Below are positions 12,886 through 47,697 of a stretch of 64,000 nt of DNA, piece by piece (position 1 is the stretch's first letter; every line of letters begins with the position of its first letter). The position numbers and the translations under genes were made by a program. This DNA comes from Crotophaga sulcirostris (lineage: Eukaryota; Chordata; Aves; Cuculiformes; Crotophagidae). The DNA is taken from positions 124,001-188,000 of the forward strand of contig VYZB01000525.1 in NCBI GenBank assembly GCA_013397455.1, given 5' to 3'. Below the pieces are notes generated by a model. It did not search any database. It saw nothing but the letters and a program-made list of their open reading frames with translations, and was not told the DNA's origin.

Positions 12886-15800
12886 TTTCTAAAGGAAGTG
12901 TATTTTTCTATTCACATTCAGTGTAGTTCCAATAGCAAGGGTTAGCTTTGCTTACTTAAGAAACATAGAAAGTTTGTGTGAGGTAGTTCAAGAAAACCTA
13001 GCTTAAATTTTCAACTGCAAAAGCAGAAATACAATGTGATCTGATTCATAACACATGTCTATAATGCAGAGATATCTAAAGAGGAGAAGGGAGTGAAAGA
13101 CATCACTGAAAATACTTTTATCCAGTGCCCTTAACTAAGAATAAATTAAATTAATTGAAAATGTGGGTAGGCAGTAGAATCTCACTACATTTCTTCATTA
13201 AAACCCTCTTTATAATCCTCCTGAAAAATGTAGACAGCTCTCTGTCAACTCCAGTCCTCTAGCTATATATATATAAGAACCAAGACACTGATAGGAAAAT
13301 AAAATGTAACAGTATGGACAAGTGTCTGTCAACAGTAAATAAAAAAATATCTAGGAATAGTAATTCACTTCCTTAACAACTTGAAATAGTAACATGAAGT
13401 GTAAGATGAACTGTCTTCTCCCCCTTCCCCCATAATCTTAACCAAGAAACATTTAATGCCATACACTTTGGATTATCGGCTAGGTAGGAATTATCCTCCT
13501 GTAGGAGATTTTTGATTGTTTTACTTTATGTAATATCGCAATGAATGCCATATACGTTAATGCAGGAGCACCATACTCGTGCAAATGCCTGTCAATGTGC
13601 TCAATGTTTGCTGTCTAACAAAAGAGCCTGTGTTAAAAGCAATTTGCCATAAAACAGTGTCACATCAGTAACATCCGACCGACTTGGACACTTGAGGCAG
13701 TAGAGGGTGCTACTGCCACAACTGCCTCAAATACAGCTCAATACATCCTCCCCTAAATTCACTCTCTGTGTTGGCAGAGGGAGGCTTACCAAAAAAATTA
13801 TGCTGATATTATCTTTGTATCCACCTGGAATTCCTACCCAGAAAGATACTACTATATGTAACATAGTAAGGTTCTTCAAAACTAATAAGGCAAAGCTGCA
13901 CAGCACCTACACAGGGAAAGTGCCTTGTCTGTTCAGCGTAGCAGAATGAATGCAATAGAGCTGACATGGTAAGTCAGGCTGGTCTAAGGTGGGTACTGAT
14001 AGGTACTACTCTAGCAGTCAAGATTCTCGCACACACTAACACACAAAAGAACCTCAATTCCGACCCCGTTGTCTTGCATCAACAAAAGACTTCACAGAGC
14101 AGAGGTGCAGCACACAGTAAAAGTACTCATTCCTCCCCCACCTTCAATTTCCAGTTCTTGAAGAACCTCTTTCTTACAAAGGGAAAGGAGCTATTTCATC
14201 CTTCATGTCTGCCACTGCTCTGACCAGAGAAGGTAGAAATTAATCTCATTATTATTGCCCAACTTTCAACCTCACCAGACATAAGAAATCAGATAGTTCA
14301 CTGTAATTCAATCCCTACCAACTTCCAATGGATTGGAATGGCCCTAGAAGCGGGAATTTGCATGCACTTTAGTGAAGCCTGTTGTCATGAGAAGATTTTA
14401 GAATCACAGGCAGAAATAAAGCTAAATACTTCAAGAATAAAACTGTACAGTGTACTAGATAGTATATGAACTAACAACATAACAATAGACAAAGAAAGAT
14501 GAACTCTACCTACCCATTTGTTTGCTATCTGTGGCAGTATACACCTATCTATGAAATAATTTTGTATTTCAACAAATAAAAAGGGAACTGAAGGCTAGCA
14601 TGTTGTGATAATTTGGTTACTGAATCTGATTTTCTTTGAAATTTGCCATCACTTTAATTTTCCCAAATTGCAAGCAACTGCCAAAAAAAAAAGCAACACT
14701 GCTATGAAGATGGTGCCAAATTGAAGTCCAGGCTCCTGCAGACAAAGCTCTGACCTTCCTGAAACAATCCTTTAAACATAGCTCACTTACACTGCAATGG
14801 ACAGTTTCAACCATTCATGAACCCTGCCTTAAAAGAAGATAAACTAAATACACTTTAAAGCTTATGAACTCAGTGACATTACTATTGATAGCACATTGTG
14901 GTAAAAGCCTAGTAACTTTCACTCCATTTTAAAAGCAAATTTTCTTTAGGACACTGGAAAGTGATAGCAAAAATAATTTTAAAGTTTCAAAATATTTCAG
15001 TCACCACTGCAGCCCAGAGGGGTCCAAAATAAATTTAAATAGGAATGATATTTACCAAATTTTCCTTTTAACAGAACTTACAGGCATCAGAAGTTGATTT
15101 TGTCAGTCTTAACTTCATTATGCTGGGCTGTCCAGAATATCATTTGACCTTATATAACAGTGGAGTACTGCTGTATGACCAAAAATTTTGGCTTAATTCA
15201 CAGCTTAAACTTTGATGAGAAAAAAAAAAAATCACAAAATACTCTGTCAGTCTCTGTTTAACTTGAGCAGATTTTTTATGTTCCAGTGCGAGATGAATCC
15301 AAACATGTCCCACCTATTCTGAGGTAATATACAATTTGGCAGGATCCTGTAAAAATAATTGCCTTAACAAATGTGGTTTGCAAAGGCAATATTGAAATAT
15401 TAGATAAAAGTGAGGAAAGCAAAATTACATGCACAGAGCACTTACCAGTAGTCTAGCCAGGCCAGGAAAACAACTGTGCAGTTAATCAATTTAGTCATCT
15501 TTGAGACATCACCCTTCATTGTAACCCTCTATGTTTTTCAAAAAGACATTGGATATTGAAAGCATTACCATAACTTCTATTTTTCTGAAACTTACTGCCA
15601 AGACAGATTTCCCTCTTTCGATTAGAGCTTCAGAAAGATACCTATGTAACCCAGCAAGCAGAAGGAACCACACTGAAGACCATCAGTCATTCCTGGATGA
15701 CCTCTATAGCCAGTTACATGATCTGCTCATGCTCTGTGCCTGGCAAGACTTGTGTATTTTTTTGCTCATTTCTGTGAGCATTACTAATTTTAATTCCTCT

Positions 15801-16535
15801 TCACATTCTAATTCACTACACAAAATATGCACCTACACAAGGCAATCAATTATACAGCCTAGTTTCACTAAAAATCTGCATTTTTCAAAGGAATAAATTC
15901 TGAATGGCTAACTCATACATAAACTTAAGTCAGTTCTACATAGATCATTCTGTAAATATAAAATGTAAACAGTTAAAATACTTCTGTGAGGAGCAGCACC
16001 ATTTTACAGGACTATTTAGTAAGTGTTCTATATATTTCAATATATCTTTTTTTTTTAAAAAAGTGTATTGAAACCTGGAGCTTCAGCGCTGAAAACTATT
16101 GGATATTTATGACTTAAAATGAACCATTATTAAGATTTCTGCTACACTGGTCTCATGGTGAAATAAAAGAAATAAATATTAATTTATACAACACTACTTC
16201 TCCCTCCTTTGGATGGCATATATTGCTCACTTAATGCATTAGCTACAGAAATCCTGAGGTTCTCCTACCACTTAATGTTTTTTAGTGATCAGTTACTTTT
16301 GGTGGAGAAAGAATAGCCGAAGTTTTGCCCCTATCGCATTCATGTCATACCCTCTTCTACCCAAAACCCACTTGCCTTAGTAGACAAAACTAGTAAGAAA
16401 CAAAACTCCCAAGAACCACAATACTACATGAAAGTATAGCTACAGCATATTCATTTTCCCTGTTGGCAGTCTAGACAACTTGGATACACTTTGTTTTGTG
16501 TGTACAAAAACAGGCTACAAGCTAGAAGTAAACTG

Positions 16536-16541
16536 TTTATT
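16536..16541 (-). terminator. MAPK8: candidate proximal MAPK8 polyadenylation signal
   Basis: AATAAA on the - strand about 0.8 kb after the stop codon. It could give a short 3' UTR isoform. Confidence 0.25.
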
Positions 16542-17316
16542 TGCAATGAAATGTATTATTCATGAAGTATCCTCATGTTTTATGGTGATCACAAGATTTG
16601 GCATGCCACTACTCTGCAAAGAACATCACATTACTTTGCTAGTCTAGATATTTCTGCAGCTTTGAAGATATGCTTTGCTTTCTTAAGTTTGTCAAACCAT
16701 TCAAATAAGGTTATTTTGCAAAGTTTGTATACTGTTTCTTTTTAAAAAGTCACTAATTGTAGCTTTTGCTGATATATTAAGAGGCAAGTGGGCAAAACAA
16801 GAGAGGATTTTGTTCACTGCCAGCACCATAGTAGTATGCCCAAAACTAAAGCTGGCTGCACTGAATTCTCTCCCCCTATACCTGGACACAGACGTATGAC
16901 CAAGCATAAAACTTTGAAGGATATCATGAACAAAACATCTAGAATAAACTCTAATTAAAAAATTGAAAACCTATAAAATCTTAAATAATTCATTATATGC
17001 TAAAGACCACAACATTAACATGTGCTTCGATAAAACAAATCTTATCAATTCAGTAAAAAAAGATCAGCAGCATAATAGTAAAGCAAATATGCAGATTTTA
17101 AAACCACAATAAAAATTATCAGGTTTAATATTTTACAGTTAATTACAGCAAAAAAAAGTGGCTGCTTTTAACACAACTTACAGTTTAAAATTACAGCACT
17201 TTATGATGAATTCTACGATTATTTTTGAAAAAACACTCAAAAATACCACCAAATTTTAAAGGTGCCCTATTAATGCCTAAAAGGACCCCCCTCCCACCCC
17301 CCAGAAGACCAAGTAG

Positions 17317-38761
<21,445 letters not shown>

Positions 38762-39109
38762 CTGTAAAGAAATAAACCTTGAAAAACTATGATTTTACAA
38801 TTGTAGGTAATCTGACAAAGAGCAAAATTCTTTATAATATGTGGAAGATACTTCCCAAATAAGTCCCATATGCATATGTATATAATTTTTAATGCCTGCA
38901 GGAAAGAGATTGCATATGCCTGAAATGTTTTATTTTTAGGAATATGCCTATGTTAGGACTCTAGAAGGGCAAAAATAATAGAAAAAGTGAAGTGAACAGC
39001 TGGTAGCAAAAATCTTAGACAGCAAGGAACCAAAGACCAAAAGGCAGGAAGTTATATGTCATCCAGAGAGCTCCAGGAGTGCTGCCATCCCTTCACACAC
39101 ACACGTGCA

Positions 39110-39172
39110 GTAACGGAGCAGGGTTTAGACCAGACACTCGGCAGAGGTCCCTTCCAACCTAAATTATTGCAC
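39110..39172 (+). mobile_element. CR1 LINE 3'-end fragment
   Basis: The text GGTCCCTTCCAACCTAAATT at about 39145-39164 is the characteristic CR1 3'-terminal motif, preceded by a degraded GGTTTAGACCAGA segment. Only a few dozen bases remain. Confidence 0.6.
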
Positions 39173-42100
39173 TCTCTAAACAGAAGACCATCAAAACATC
39201 AACAAGTCTTCCAGACACTGCAATCATCAAAACACTCTTGGTCACAACTGCCAGGAACATTTGTCACTGCCATGGAAATAAATACAGTCAGTCTAGGACA
39301 GAAAAGTCTTATCAGAGATTGCACGTAACAGCTCCTATGAAAAAAAGTAATAATCAGGGAAAGAGAACAACAGTAAGAGAAAAGCATGTCCATTCCAGCA
39401 AAAATTCCTCTCATTAAAAAAAGAAAGGCAACATCTCAATGTACATGTTCATGCAAGAAAATAACAAAACTGCACAGTGGCTTTCAGTGCATCAATTCTT
39501 GTTTCCTTGGTGTTAACTGTGTACTTCTAATTCTCTCTTTATATAGGTTTTGGGTGTATCTGTAGTAGATGTCTAGCAGTACAAATTCCTGTTTGACTAG
39601 AAGAAGAAATGTCTTCAGTTCTTCAGGATCTGCATGCCTTCTTCCTTTGTTACTAACTTAAGGAACATTTTTCGATATTATTATTCAACAGCCTCAAACA
39701 GATTTTTAACTTCTGTACACCACGATGCTATACATTTGCTAAATTTTAAACAACCTTTGAAAACACGGACAGTGCAAATGTGGCCTCCACAAATAATCAT
39801 AAATGTAGTACAAATAGAATTCTTTTAAGAATCTGTAAACATACCAAATTCCCCTTTCAACTAGCTAACCTGCAATCATTTCAGCTACACTAGTGCAATA
39901 AAAGTATTCTGAAGTTCTAAAAAGGACATACTGTTAAACTATTTGTTATATTATAGATTAAGAATGCACTACCTTAATTGGCATTTATATGGAAAGAAAC
40001 ATCTATTAAACAAACCTCTTTTCCAAGACGCTGTTGAAAACAGGAGCCTCTTACACAGAGACTTAACTAAATACCAAAGGAGCTTTTATCAGTGTATCGG
40101 CAGCATTGTTAAAGGCTTCCTTCTCCAGTTGGTAGGGAAGCATGGTTGGAGAACTGTGGCCTAGCACAACAAAAACTGCATACAAGCTGGTGATCCAGAC
40201 CATAAATGGCAGCTCCACGGGGTGGAGGTAGGCTTACTGGAGAGAGTCAAAAAGTCTCATTTCTTAGTAATACACAACATCATCTCCAGCTCCTTCTTCC
40301 TTTTCCCTTTTATCACTGCACCTTTCAGACTCAACGCCTCCTTCACAGATGTACTCACATAAAGTTTTGGAATAAAAATGCCAAACAGAAACATAATCAC
40401 CAAAAAAAAAAAAGCCCCACCCTGAATTAGGAGAGAAATTTTGTTGAGGAAGGTATGAAATCAGCCAAACAAATTTTTGAAAATCAGAAAACAAGGAATG
40501 AAAACAATCACTCACACAATCTTACATCTGTTCATTGTCAGCTGAGAAAAAAAGACGTATTGAGTTTATACACTAAAACTGTATTAAGAACAACACAGCA
40601 TTAGCCAGAACAGTTTAGCAGACAGAGCTATACTGTTTGGTATCAGCACCAAGAAAATTAAAGTTTAATACTTCACTTTGGATAATTCACTGGAAACAAA
40701 CGCAGGAAGGACTGCTCCTTACCATCAAGGTTTCCAAATGAATGTTGACACCTTCCCATTGATTTAAAGGTCAACATATTGAACAGCCAAAGCCAAATGT
40801 TTAACTGAATTTTCTTTCAATTTGCTAAACTTCATAGGAACAAAGAGTGGAACAAACCAAGTACAATTTAAGAAAAGGATCTTGAGAGAGAGTATTCCCT
40901 CAGAAAATAATTCCCTTATATTACAGATTTTACATGGATACCATAAATGTAGCATTACCAAGCGAATTTTTACTGCTTTAAAGCTACCTGTTCAATACTG
41001 TAAAACGTACTTGGCAATATGTGCTTGTGTTTAGTAACCATTCTATATTTAACAATAGTGGTTTAGCATATTGCAGCATATAAAAGAAATCCTTTTTTAT
41101 TAAAAATGAATTCTGTGTATAATCTTTCTGCAATAAGCCCACCACTCAAAACGCTGTCGCCTCACCTGCCTTTCCATACCCATGGAGAAAACCAGCCTTA
41201 TATAAAGAAGATATGTCTAATCAGTTTTTTTTAAGCCTTAGAGCAAGTACAAGATGGTTTTGCTTCCCAAGCTTCAAATCACTTAGACCCAAAGTTTCTT
41301 TTCACTGGACTGTCTAAACAGAGACAGGAAACATCTAGAACATCTACTTAAACAATCCAAAAATATTTAAATTTAAAAAATCCAAACATTTTAAATCTAT
41401 TTAAGTAGCTATTCCAAAAAATGTAAAAAGAAACTATTTCAGTACAGATTCCTAAAGCAAAATATTGTAAACACACTGTATCCCAATCCAGAGCATTTTC
41501 AAGAGTTACAGTCAGAAAATTTAAAAAAATACCCACCTGCTAAGTTTTCTAGTCCTAAGAATTGCTACGTTCCTATCTTGATTCCACACAAATTACAAGC
41601 TCCTGCTGTCAATGGTTTAATTATAATTGGTTACTTAAAAAAGAATGAGTTAAGTGTTTGAGGCATATGATTCAATGACAGTCGGATATAATTAAATGTG
41701 CCTCTACCCTGTTGAAAAATTCACCAACTGATGTCAGCTGTGACACTTGGAACTTAAAACTATAAAACCACCCCAAACCAAATAAAAAGAAAAAAACCAA
41801 TTAGTAAAAAATAAAGAAATAAAATGGAAAACCCATAACATTCTATAAAAGCATCATCAGACTATGGTTTCAAAGACTTTCCCTGCTATGGGACTCTTTA
41901 AAATGCTGTTGAAAAACAAACCATACTATGACATCTAAATAATACTGAAGAGCATACCATGCACTATGTCTTTCTACTGACAGTCACAAACCTCAGACTT
42001 CTAACTGCTGGTGTATCTGTTTAAGTCTTTACAAAATAAATTACAAGAAAGTTTCAGTTAGTGCTTCCCCCTTAGTCACGAAATTTGTTAAGTAACTCTG

Positions 42101-43557
42101 CTTTATACCCGATGTCCTTAAACTAGCTACAGGTACTCTGTAAGAGATCTGATCTACCTGGGACTTGCCTCAAACACCCTGCTGCTACCCTGACCCATAC
42201 GTCAAAAGCCTTGCAAGACTAAGTTTCTTAGACGACTATTTGGCAAAATTTCCAAGTCCTACGAAATGAGTAAAGAGCAAGACTGGGGAGATGGGTTTTA
42301 TAGTGCAAAGACTGATTTTGCAAGAAGTATTTGCAGGAGGGAGCAAGTAAAAGAAAAACAGCTCTGCTCTTATACACAGACTTCTTGTGCACTTTCACCA
42401 TGGCGCTATTTCAGGGAAGGGACTGTTTTCTGGGGAAAAAAAAGTTTAAAGAACTGAGAAACTTCAAGTCAGGGTATAACGCACAAGTTAAAGCAATTAG
42501 ACACAGCAGAAAAACAAATACTCAGACACAACTGGGAAGTTTTTGTACTTCTACCTACATTTGTATATAGCAGCCCTGAGACACCATGCCAAATTTAATG
42601 TTATATGTTTTAAACACTAATATATGTAGTGTCTTGTATCCCAATGTGCACAAAAAAAAGACTGCTTTGGATTAGAATATTCTTGCTTATCATTACAGTA
42701 TTGACAGTCAGCACAGTTTAATATCTTCATACTTCTCGTGTTTTAAACAGCTTAGCTGAACACGTTCATTAGCCTGTTGTCCAATCGACTTAGAAACAAG
42801 CCTGAAACTTCTTCATGGAGCTAAACATATGCTCAAGCACATGCAAACAGAATCATAGAAGTTGGTTCCTTTTTCATTATCCATGAAGTTTGTTTCCATA
42901 AGCTTCATATGAGATTGAATACAATAACGCTTACAATGACTAACACAGAGAAAGAATTCAAAGCACCCCAGACCAACAGACAGGATAGAAAAATGGTATC
43001 AATTAAACAGTGGTAGCAAGAGAAAAGAGTGAATAAATGACGCAGAAGGGAGAGTGCAGTATCTCCACTTGCATCTGAATTATTCCTTTTTCTGCAGCCT
43101 CTTGTGTTGTTCATCAAAAATTATCAGCATCTACTGTGTCAGTAAGAGGTATAGTCCGCATCTTCACTTTAAATGCACGCTCTTCTAACCTAAAACTGAC
43201 TGACTCAGCTTCAGAAGAAATGGAGTCAATTCTCAGAAAAGTCACTTCTGGCACTTTTTGTATAGTGAGCTATTGTGAGATGTAAATAAGCCACTTGGAT
43301 GTAACACACTCAGATCAGCACAGACAGAGGTCTCAGAACATAAATACGCTTTTCCCCTCACCTACGACCCTCTGGCATTTCAAGCCTTCCAGCAGCTTCC
43401 TCAGGCTGAACCAGCCCTGACATCCATCTCCCCTGCACCTACCACCTCAAAGTCTTTTATAACTTCTACACAAATTTATCCATCAGCAATGGAAAGCGTA
43501 AGCCTCTCATTTCACAACCAAGTTTACTTCTACTCAATGTTCTGCTCCTGCTCAGCT

Positions 43558-43635
43558 CAGAACCCATTGTGCCCCCTGTAGGTCCCCCTGTAGGACCCCT
43601 ACGGAGCCCCCTACAGAACCCATTGTGCCCCCTGT
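43558..43635. repeat. 22-nt direct repeat flanking a C-rich hairpin
   Basis: A 22-nt unit at 43558-43579 (core CCATTGTGCCCCCTGT) recurs exactly at 43614-43635, 56 nt apart. Between and overlapping them are CTGTAGG and its reverse complement CCTACAG, plus a second CTGTAGG/CCTACGG pair, so the interval can fold into a stem. Confidence 0.75.
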
Positions 43636-46600
43636 TTCTTCAACTCTAATGAAAGCATCCTAAGAAGTGTCTGCTCTGTAAATACAGCACCCAGAAGAAA
43701 GCCAGACTTCAGTTTTTCCTATCTGCTAATTTACTGGTGACTTGTCTTATGAAGTCTAGCTTCAAAGATCCACAACACCAAAAGTCTTGGTCTTTAAATA
43801 CTAAACTAAGCCTAAATTCAGAAACTGACAGGCTTTCAAGACTCTTAGACAATATATGTCTAAGGTATTTCATTAAAAATGATTAAGCTATATCAGATAA
43901 ACTCGCCTGCTGAAATTTGACATTTTGTTCCATTTTTTTAGCAATTTTGCAGAAGCACATATGGGAAGACAGACATAATGCAGATTCCAGATTTCTATTA
44001 TTAATGAGGAAACTAGCAATACATTTGTCCCATTAATTGTCAACTTGCCAGAACGCTGTCAACTGTCAGCAGGGGAAGAATCCTGCAGAACACTTCAATT
44101 CCCTCTCATAGATCAACTATTGAGTTTTTCCTTAAATATACCTTGCCTAAGCAAATTTCCGTGCATGGCAGTCTTCCAGTGGGAGCCCACAATTACTCAA
44201 GATAAGGATACTCCAAAACTGAACCCTAAAATAGTATGGTGTGGTTTGGCATATTATCTTACTAATTCTTCAGATTGCCGTAAGTAGTATTTGCCCAAGG
44301 AAGCGCAACAAGAATGCTGGAAACGGAAAGAACACTATATCCATACAGCAAAAGTCCCCTAGGGGTTCCACATATCCGTGTCTAAGGCTTAGACTGTTTT
44401 CACTAAAAGTAACCAGAATTCATTAGTCCTGCTGGAGACTTAAGAAAGCATGACTGTGGATTGATTGAACTTGTAGTTCTTTGAAAAGACAAGTAGCATA
44501 TATCTATGAAAGTAAATATAATGGCTAACCTTAAGGAGTATGGACATTTATAATAATGTTTCATTGACGCCCCATTCTCCTCCTCCTCCACAAGTGAGTA
44601 ATACTGACAATTAAGACTGGCCAAATTTTTTTCAGTCAGCTTTAAAATAAGCATAATTAAAAACAACAGTAAGACTTAGAAAAAAACCAAATCATGCACA
44701 GCAATGTTTATATACAAATATGTAAACATCTGCCATTTACTTCTGTTTAAAGAAAGGAACACACCTTGGCATTTCTCAACAAGACTGTTCTACATAAACC
44801 TACTGACTTCAGTCTGGAAGATAACTTAATACTGTATTTTAATACTAAGATCAAACTTTGTCTCTCATACAGAATGCATTCAGCATACTAATGAAGAAAC
44901 AGGACAATGTATGGACAGTATACGTTCAAGTATTTTTCCAGTAGAGCCTTTAGAGGAACAGACGATTTGGGGACAGAAAGGTAAGGTGGAAAATACAGGA
45001 GCTAATCCTTTGTTCACACAGCTTTCACTTTAAAAAGTCCCACTGTAGGGGCATTAAAAACCTTAGAAAAGGCCAGATGGACACAGACATAAATAAAACA
45101 AAAAAGCCACAATACAAAGTATATAAACAATAGTCATATATTTGGTAAACTTGCCTTTGCAGAGTGTGGAAATTGATCTGTTTAGAAAGCAGAGAGAAAT
45201 GACTTGATGTTCATTGCAGAATCCATCGTATTTAATGCTTTTTACATCTGTGACCTGGACCACTGTACAGTGCTGTAATGGGGCCACCAAAGCAAAAGAA
45301 CTTCAATTCTCAACAGCACAGTAAATGAACTTGATGTGTTGAAAGCAGAGCTGGCACCAGTGAGTCTCAATCGAGGCTTACAGCTGTGCAGACTTTGTGG
45401 TACAAACAAGGTTATCGGACCAACACCCACTACGTCATTATGCCTGGATTTGGGCAATCTCACATTTTGTTTTTAAAATCAATCCAGGCTCATCCGCACC
45501 AGAACTCCGAGAAGTTTAGCTGAAACAGCAGGCAATTACAAGAACTTGCCCAGCTCACACAGGCCCAAAGTGTTGTACGCCTGGGTTAACCACAGCAAGT
45601 TTATGTATCCACAATTAGAATTTAATTAGAAAACTGTGCGTTTTCAACGCGACATCTGAGCATTTACCTTCCACACAACGCTGCCATCAAATAATATTTT
45701 CTTGGCTATCACACCTATTAGCCTTCACATCAACTAGATAGCAAGTCCATGCTTCTTAAGTCCGAGATCATTTTATAAACAATACATAATTATACATAAT
45801 GTTACTTCTCTCACCACACCATGACCTGAATGTGTGCACTCCAAGCATACAGAACAGTAGGAATGGAACAGGTTTTTTTGAAGAAAGGATCCCTCAGTTT
45901 ACGTAAGAACATGATCTTTTCTGCGCTCTTCCCTCAGTAGAGATATTAACAATTAACAGGAAAGCTTCAAATGCTGCACTGCAAACTGACAAAAAGCATA
46001 CGTTTGAGAGATGTCACTTCTTTGCAAAGAAATAAGACTCCAACACATAATTTTCCCACTAGGGACATGGAAGTAAACTTGGCTAGAATACTGTCAGCTT
46101 AAAGAGTGGAGAAACGTATGCTCTGTGCAGTGAAGTTTCCAAGACTGCTCATTAATTGCTGGTTTATACCTTTACTAGACAACATAAAATGAAAATCCAG
46201 GATTCATCCCATGCTGTAGTGCCCAATACTTTACCCTAAGCATCCTTTCATGTAAGAAATTATACATATTCAGTTTGTCGCTACTACAGTGAAGAAGTAC
46301 AGCTAAGAAGTTATTTTCATACATTAATACCTTGAAATATAATAAAACATAACAAATAAGAAAAGTCATAGGAGGGAACAACCATCACTAGTTACAAGTT
46401 TTGCATGGAATCAGACTTGGTTTTCATGGTTTCTAAAGCAATCTAAGAGCAAGCACAAATAGGCTTAGTCTTAGAAGAAAATTAGGACACTAAGCTAGCC
46501 ATCAGTCTTTAGGGCAAGACATGTCTTAGGTACAACACAAATACAACAAAAATGGTGATGGGCCTAAACATGTTGAAGACCGCAGCTTACTGGGCAAAAC

Positions 46601-47129
46601 TATTTTACAGCTAGGGAAGGAAATTCCTACAGTAGTTGCTCAGTAGAGTGAAAAAAAAGAGGAAGATGATGACAGTCAGAGATGCAGAAATGGAAAAGAG
46701 GTTACTTAAGAATAAAACAATTGTGTACGTTAACTCATTAATTAGTAATGTCACCAACATTATAATGACATAAGCTACATACCAGTGATGATTCGGAAAT
46801 TCCATTGAGAAGGTATCTAACACTACTGAAATTAATATTCTGTAGGAATCTGCGGTTGATCTGAAGAAAGCCTGTAGTATTTAAGGTATATGCTAGATTG
46901 CTACTGAAAGCAAAACAAACGCACAGTGTATCTAAAGCTCTTGCGTTAATGAATTTTATTTAATTTCTTTGTGAAAACACAGTTCACACATAGATGATTT
47001 GTATGCATCATGTGTTTGTGAATGTCTAATTTTCAGCTGTCACCTCTAAAGGGTTCCAGACATCTGCTAAATAGATATTGCAAATAGACCCCAGCTTTCA
47101 GATACTTAATAAAACAAATTCCACAAGAG

Positions 47130-47697
47130 TAGGGAAGCAATCGTGCCCCTGCACTCAGCACTGGTGAGGCTGCACCCCGAATACTATGTTCAGTTTTGGG
47201 CCTCACTACGAGAAAGACATTGAGGTGCTGGAGCGCGTCCTGGGAAAGGCAACAAAGCTGGTGAAGTGCATGGAGCACAAGTCTTACAAGGAGTGGCTAA
47301 GGGAACTGAGATTGGGTAGCCTGGAGAAAAGGAGGCTGAGGGGTGATCATATTGCACTCTACAACTGTCTGAATGGAGGTTGTAGTGAGGTGGGTGCTGA
47401 TCCCAAGTAACAAGTGATATGGCAAGAGGAAATGGTCTCAAGTTGCACCAGGGGAGGCTTAGAATGGATATTAGGAAAAAATTATTCACCAAGAGGTTTG
47501 TCAAGCATTGCAACAGGCTGCCCAGGGAAGTGGTGGAAGGACCATCCCTGGAGGGATTTAAAAGACTTGCAGATGTGGCATTTCAGGATGTGATTTAGTG
47601 GTGGAATTGACAGTGGTGGATTTGGCAGTGTTAGATTTATGCTTGGACTTGATCTTAAAGGTCTTTTCCAACCTAAATGATTCTGTGATTCTATAAA
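47130..47697 (+). mobile_element. CR1 LINE, 5'-truncated copy with intact 3' end
   Basis: About 570 nt. The start resembles the CR1 segment CTGGTGAGGCTGCACCCCGA. The middle contains AGCCTGGAGAAAAGGAGGCT and GGCTGCCCAGGGAAGTGG. The end is TTTTCCAACCTAAATGATTC with the CR1 terminal octamer repeat (ATTCTGTG ATTCTATA). It has the normal 5' truncation and no target-site duplication that I could define. The 75-codon ORF inside it is a remnant and not a host gene. Confidence 0.92.

Larger units (their letters stand above)
12257..17316 (-). other. MAPK8: MAPK8 3' untranslated region (extent inferred)
   Basis: AT-rich, non-coding sequence downstream of both MAPK8 stop codons. Exact AATAAA signals on the - strand lie at 16536-16541, 12880-12885 and 12257-12262. 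Human MAPK8 mRNA has a 3' UTR of several kilobases, so use of the distal signals is plausible. The true end and any alternative polyadenylation are inferred, not seen. No repeats or other genes were recognised. Confidence 0.45.
38762..47129 (-). other. MAPK8: MAPK8 intron 1, 3' third
   Basis: Non-coding, AT-rich intron sequence. It contains a CR1 fragment at about 39110-39172 and a small hairpin-forming duplication at 43558-43635. Short ORFs on both strands show no domain features, and no RNA gene was recognised. Confidence 0.75.

Noticed and set aside
47186..47410. 75-codon ORF at 47.2 kb
   Set aside because: It is the 3' part of a CR1 LINE, not a host gene.
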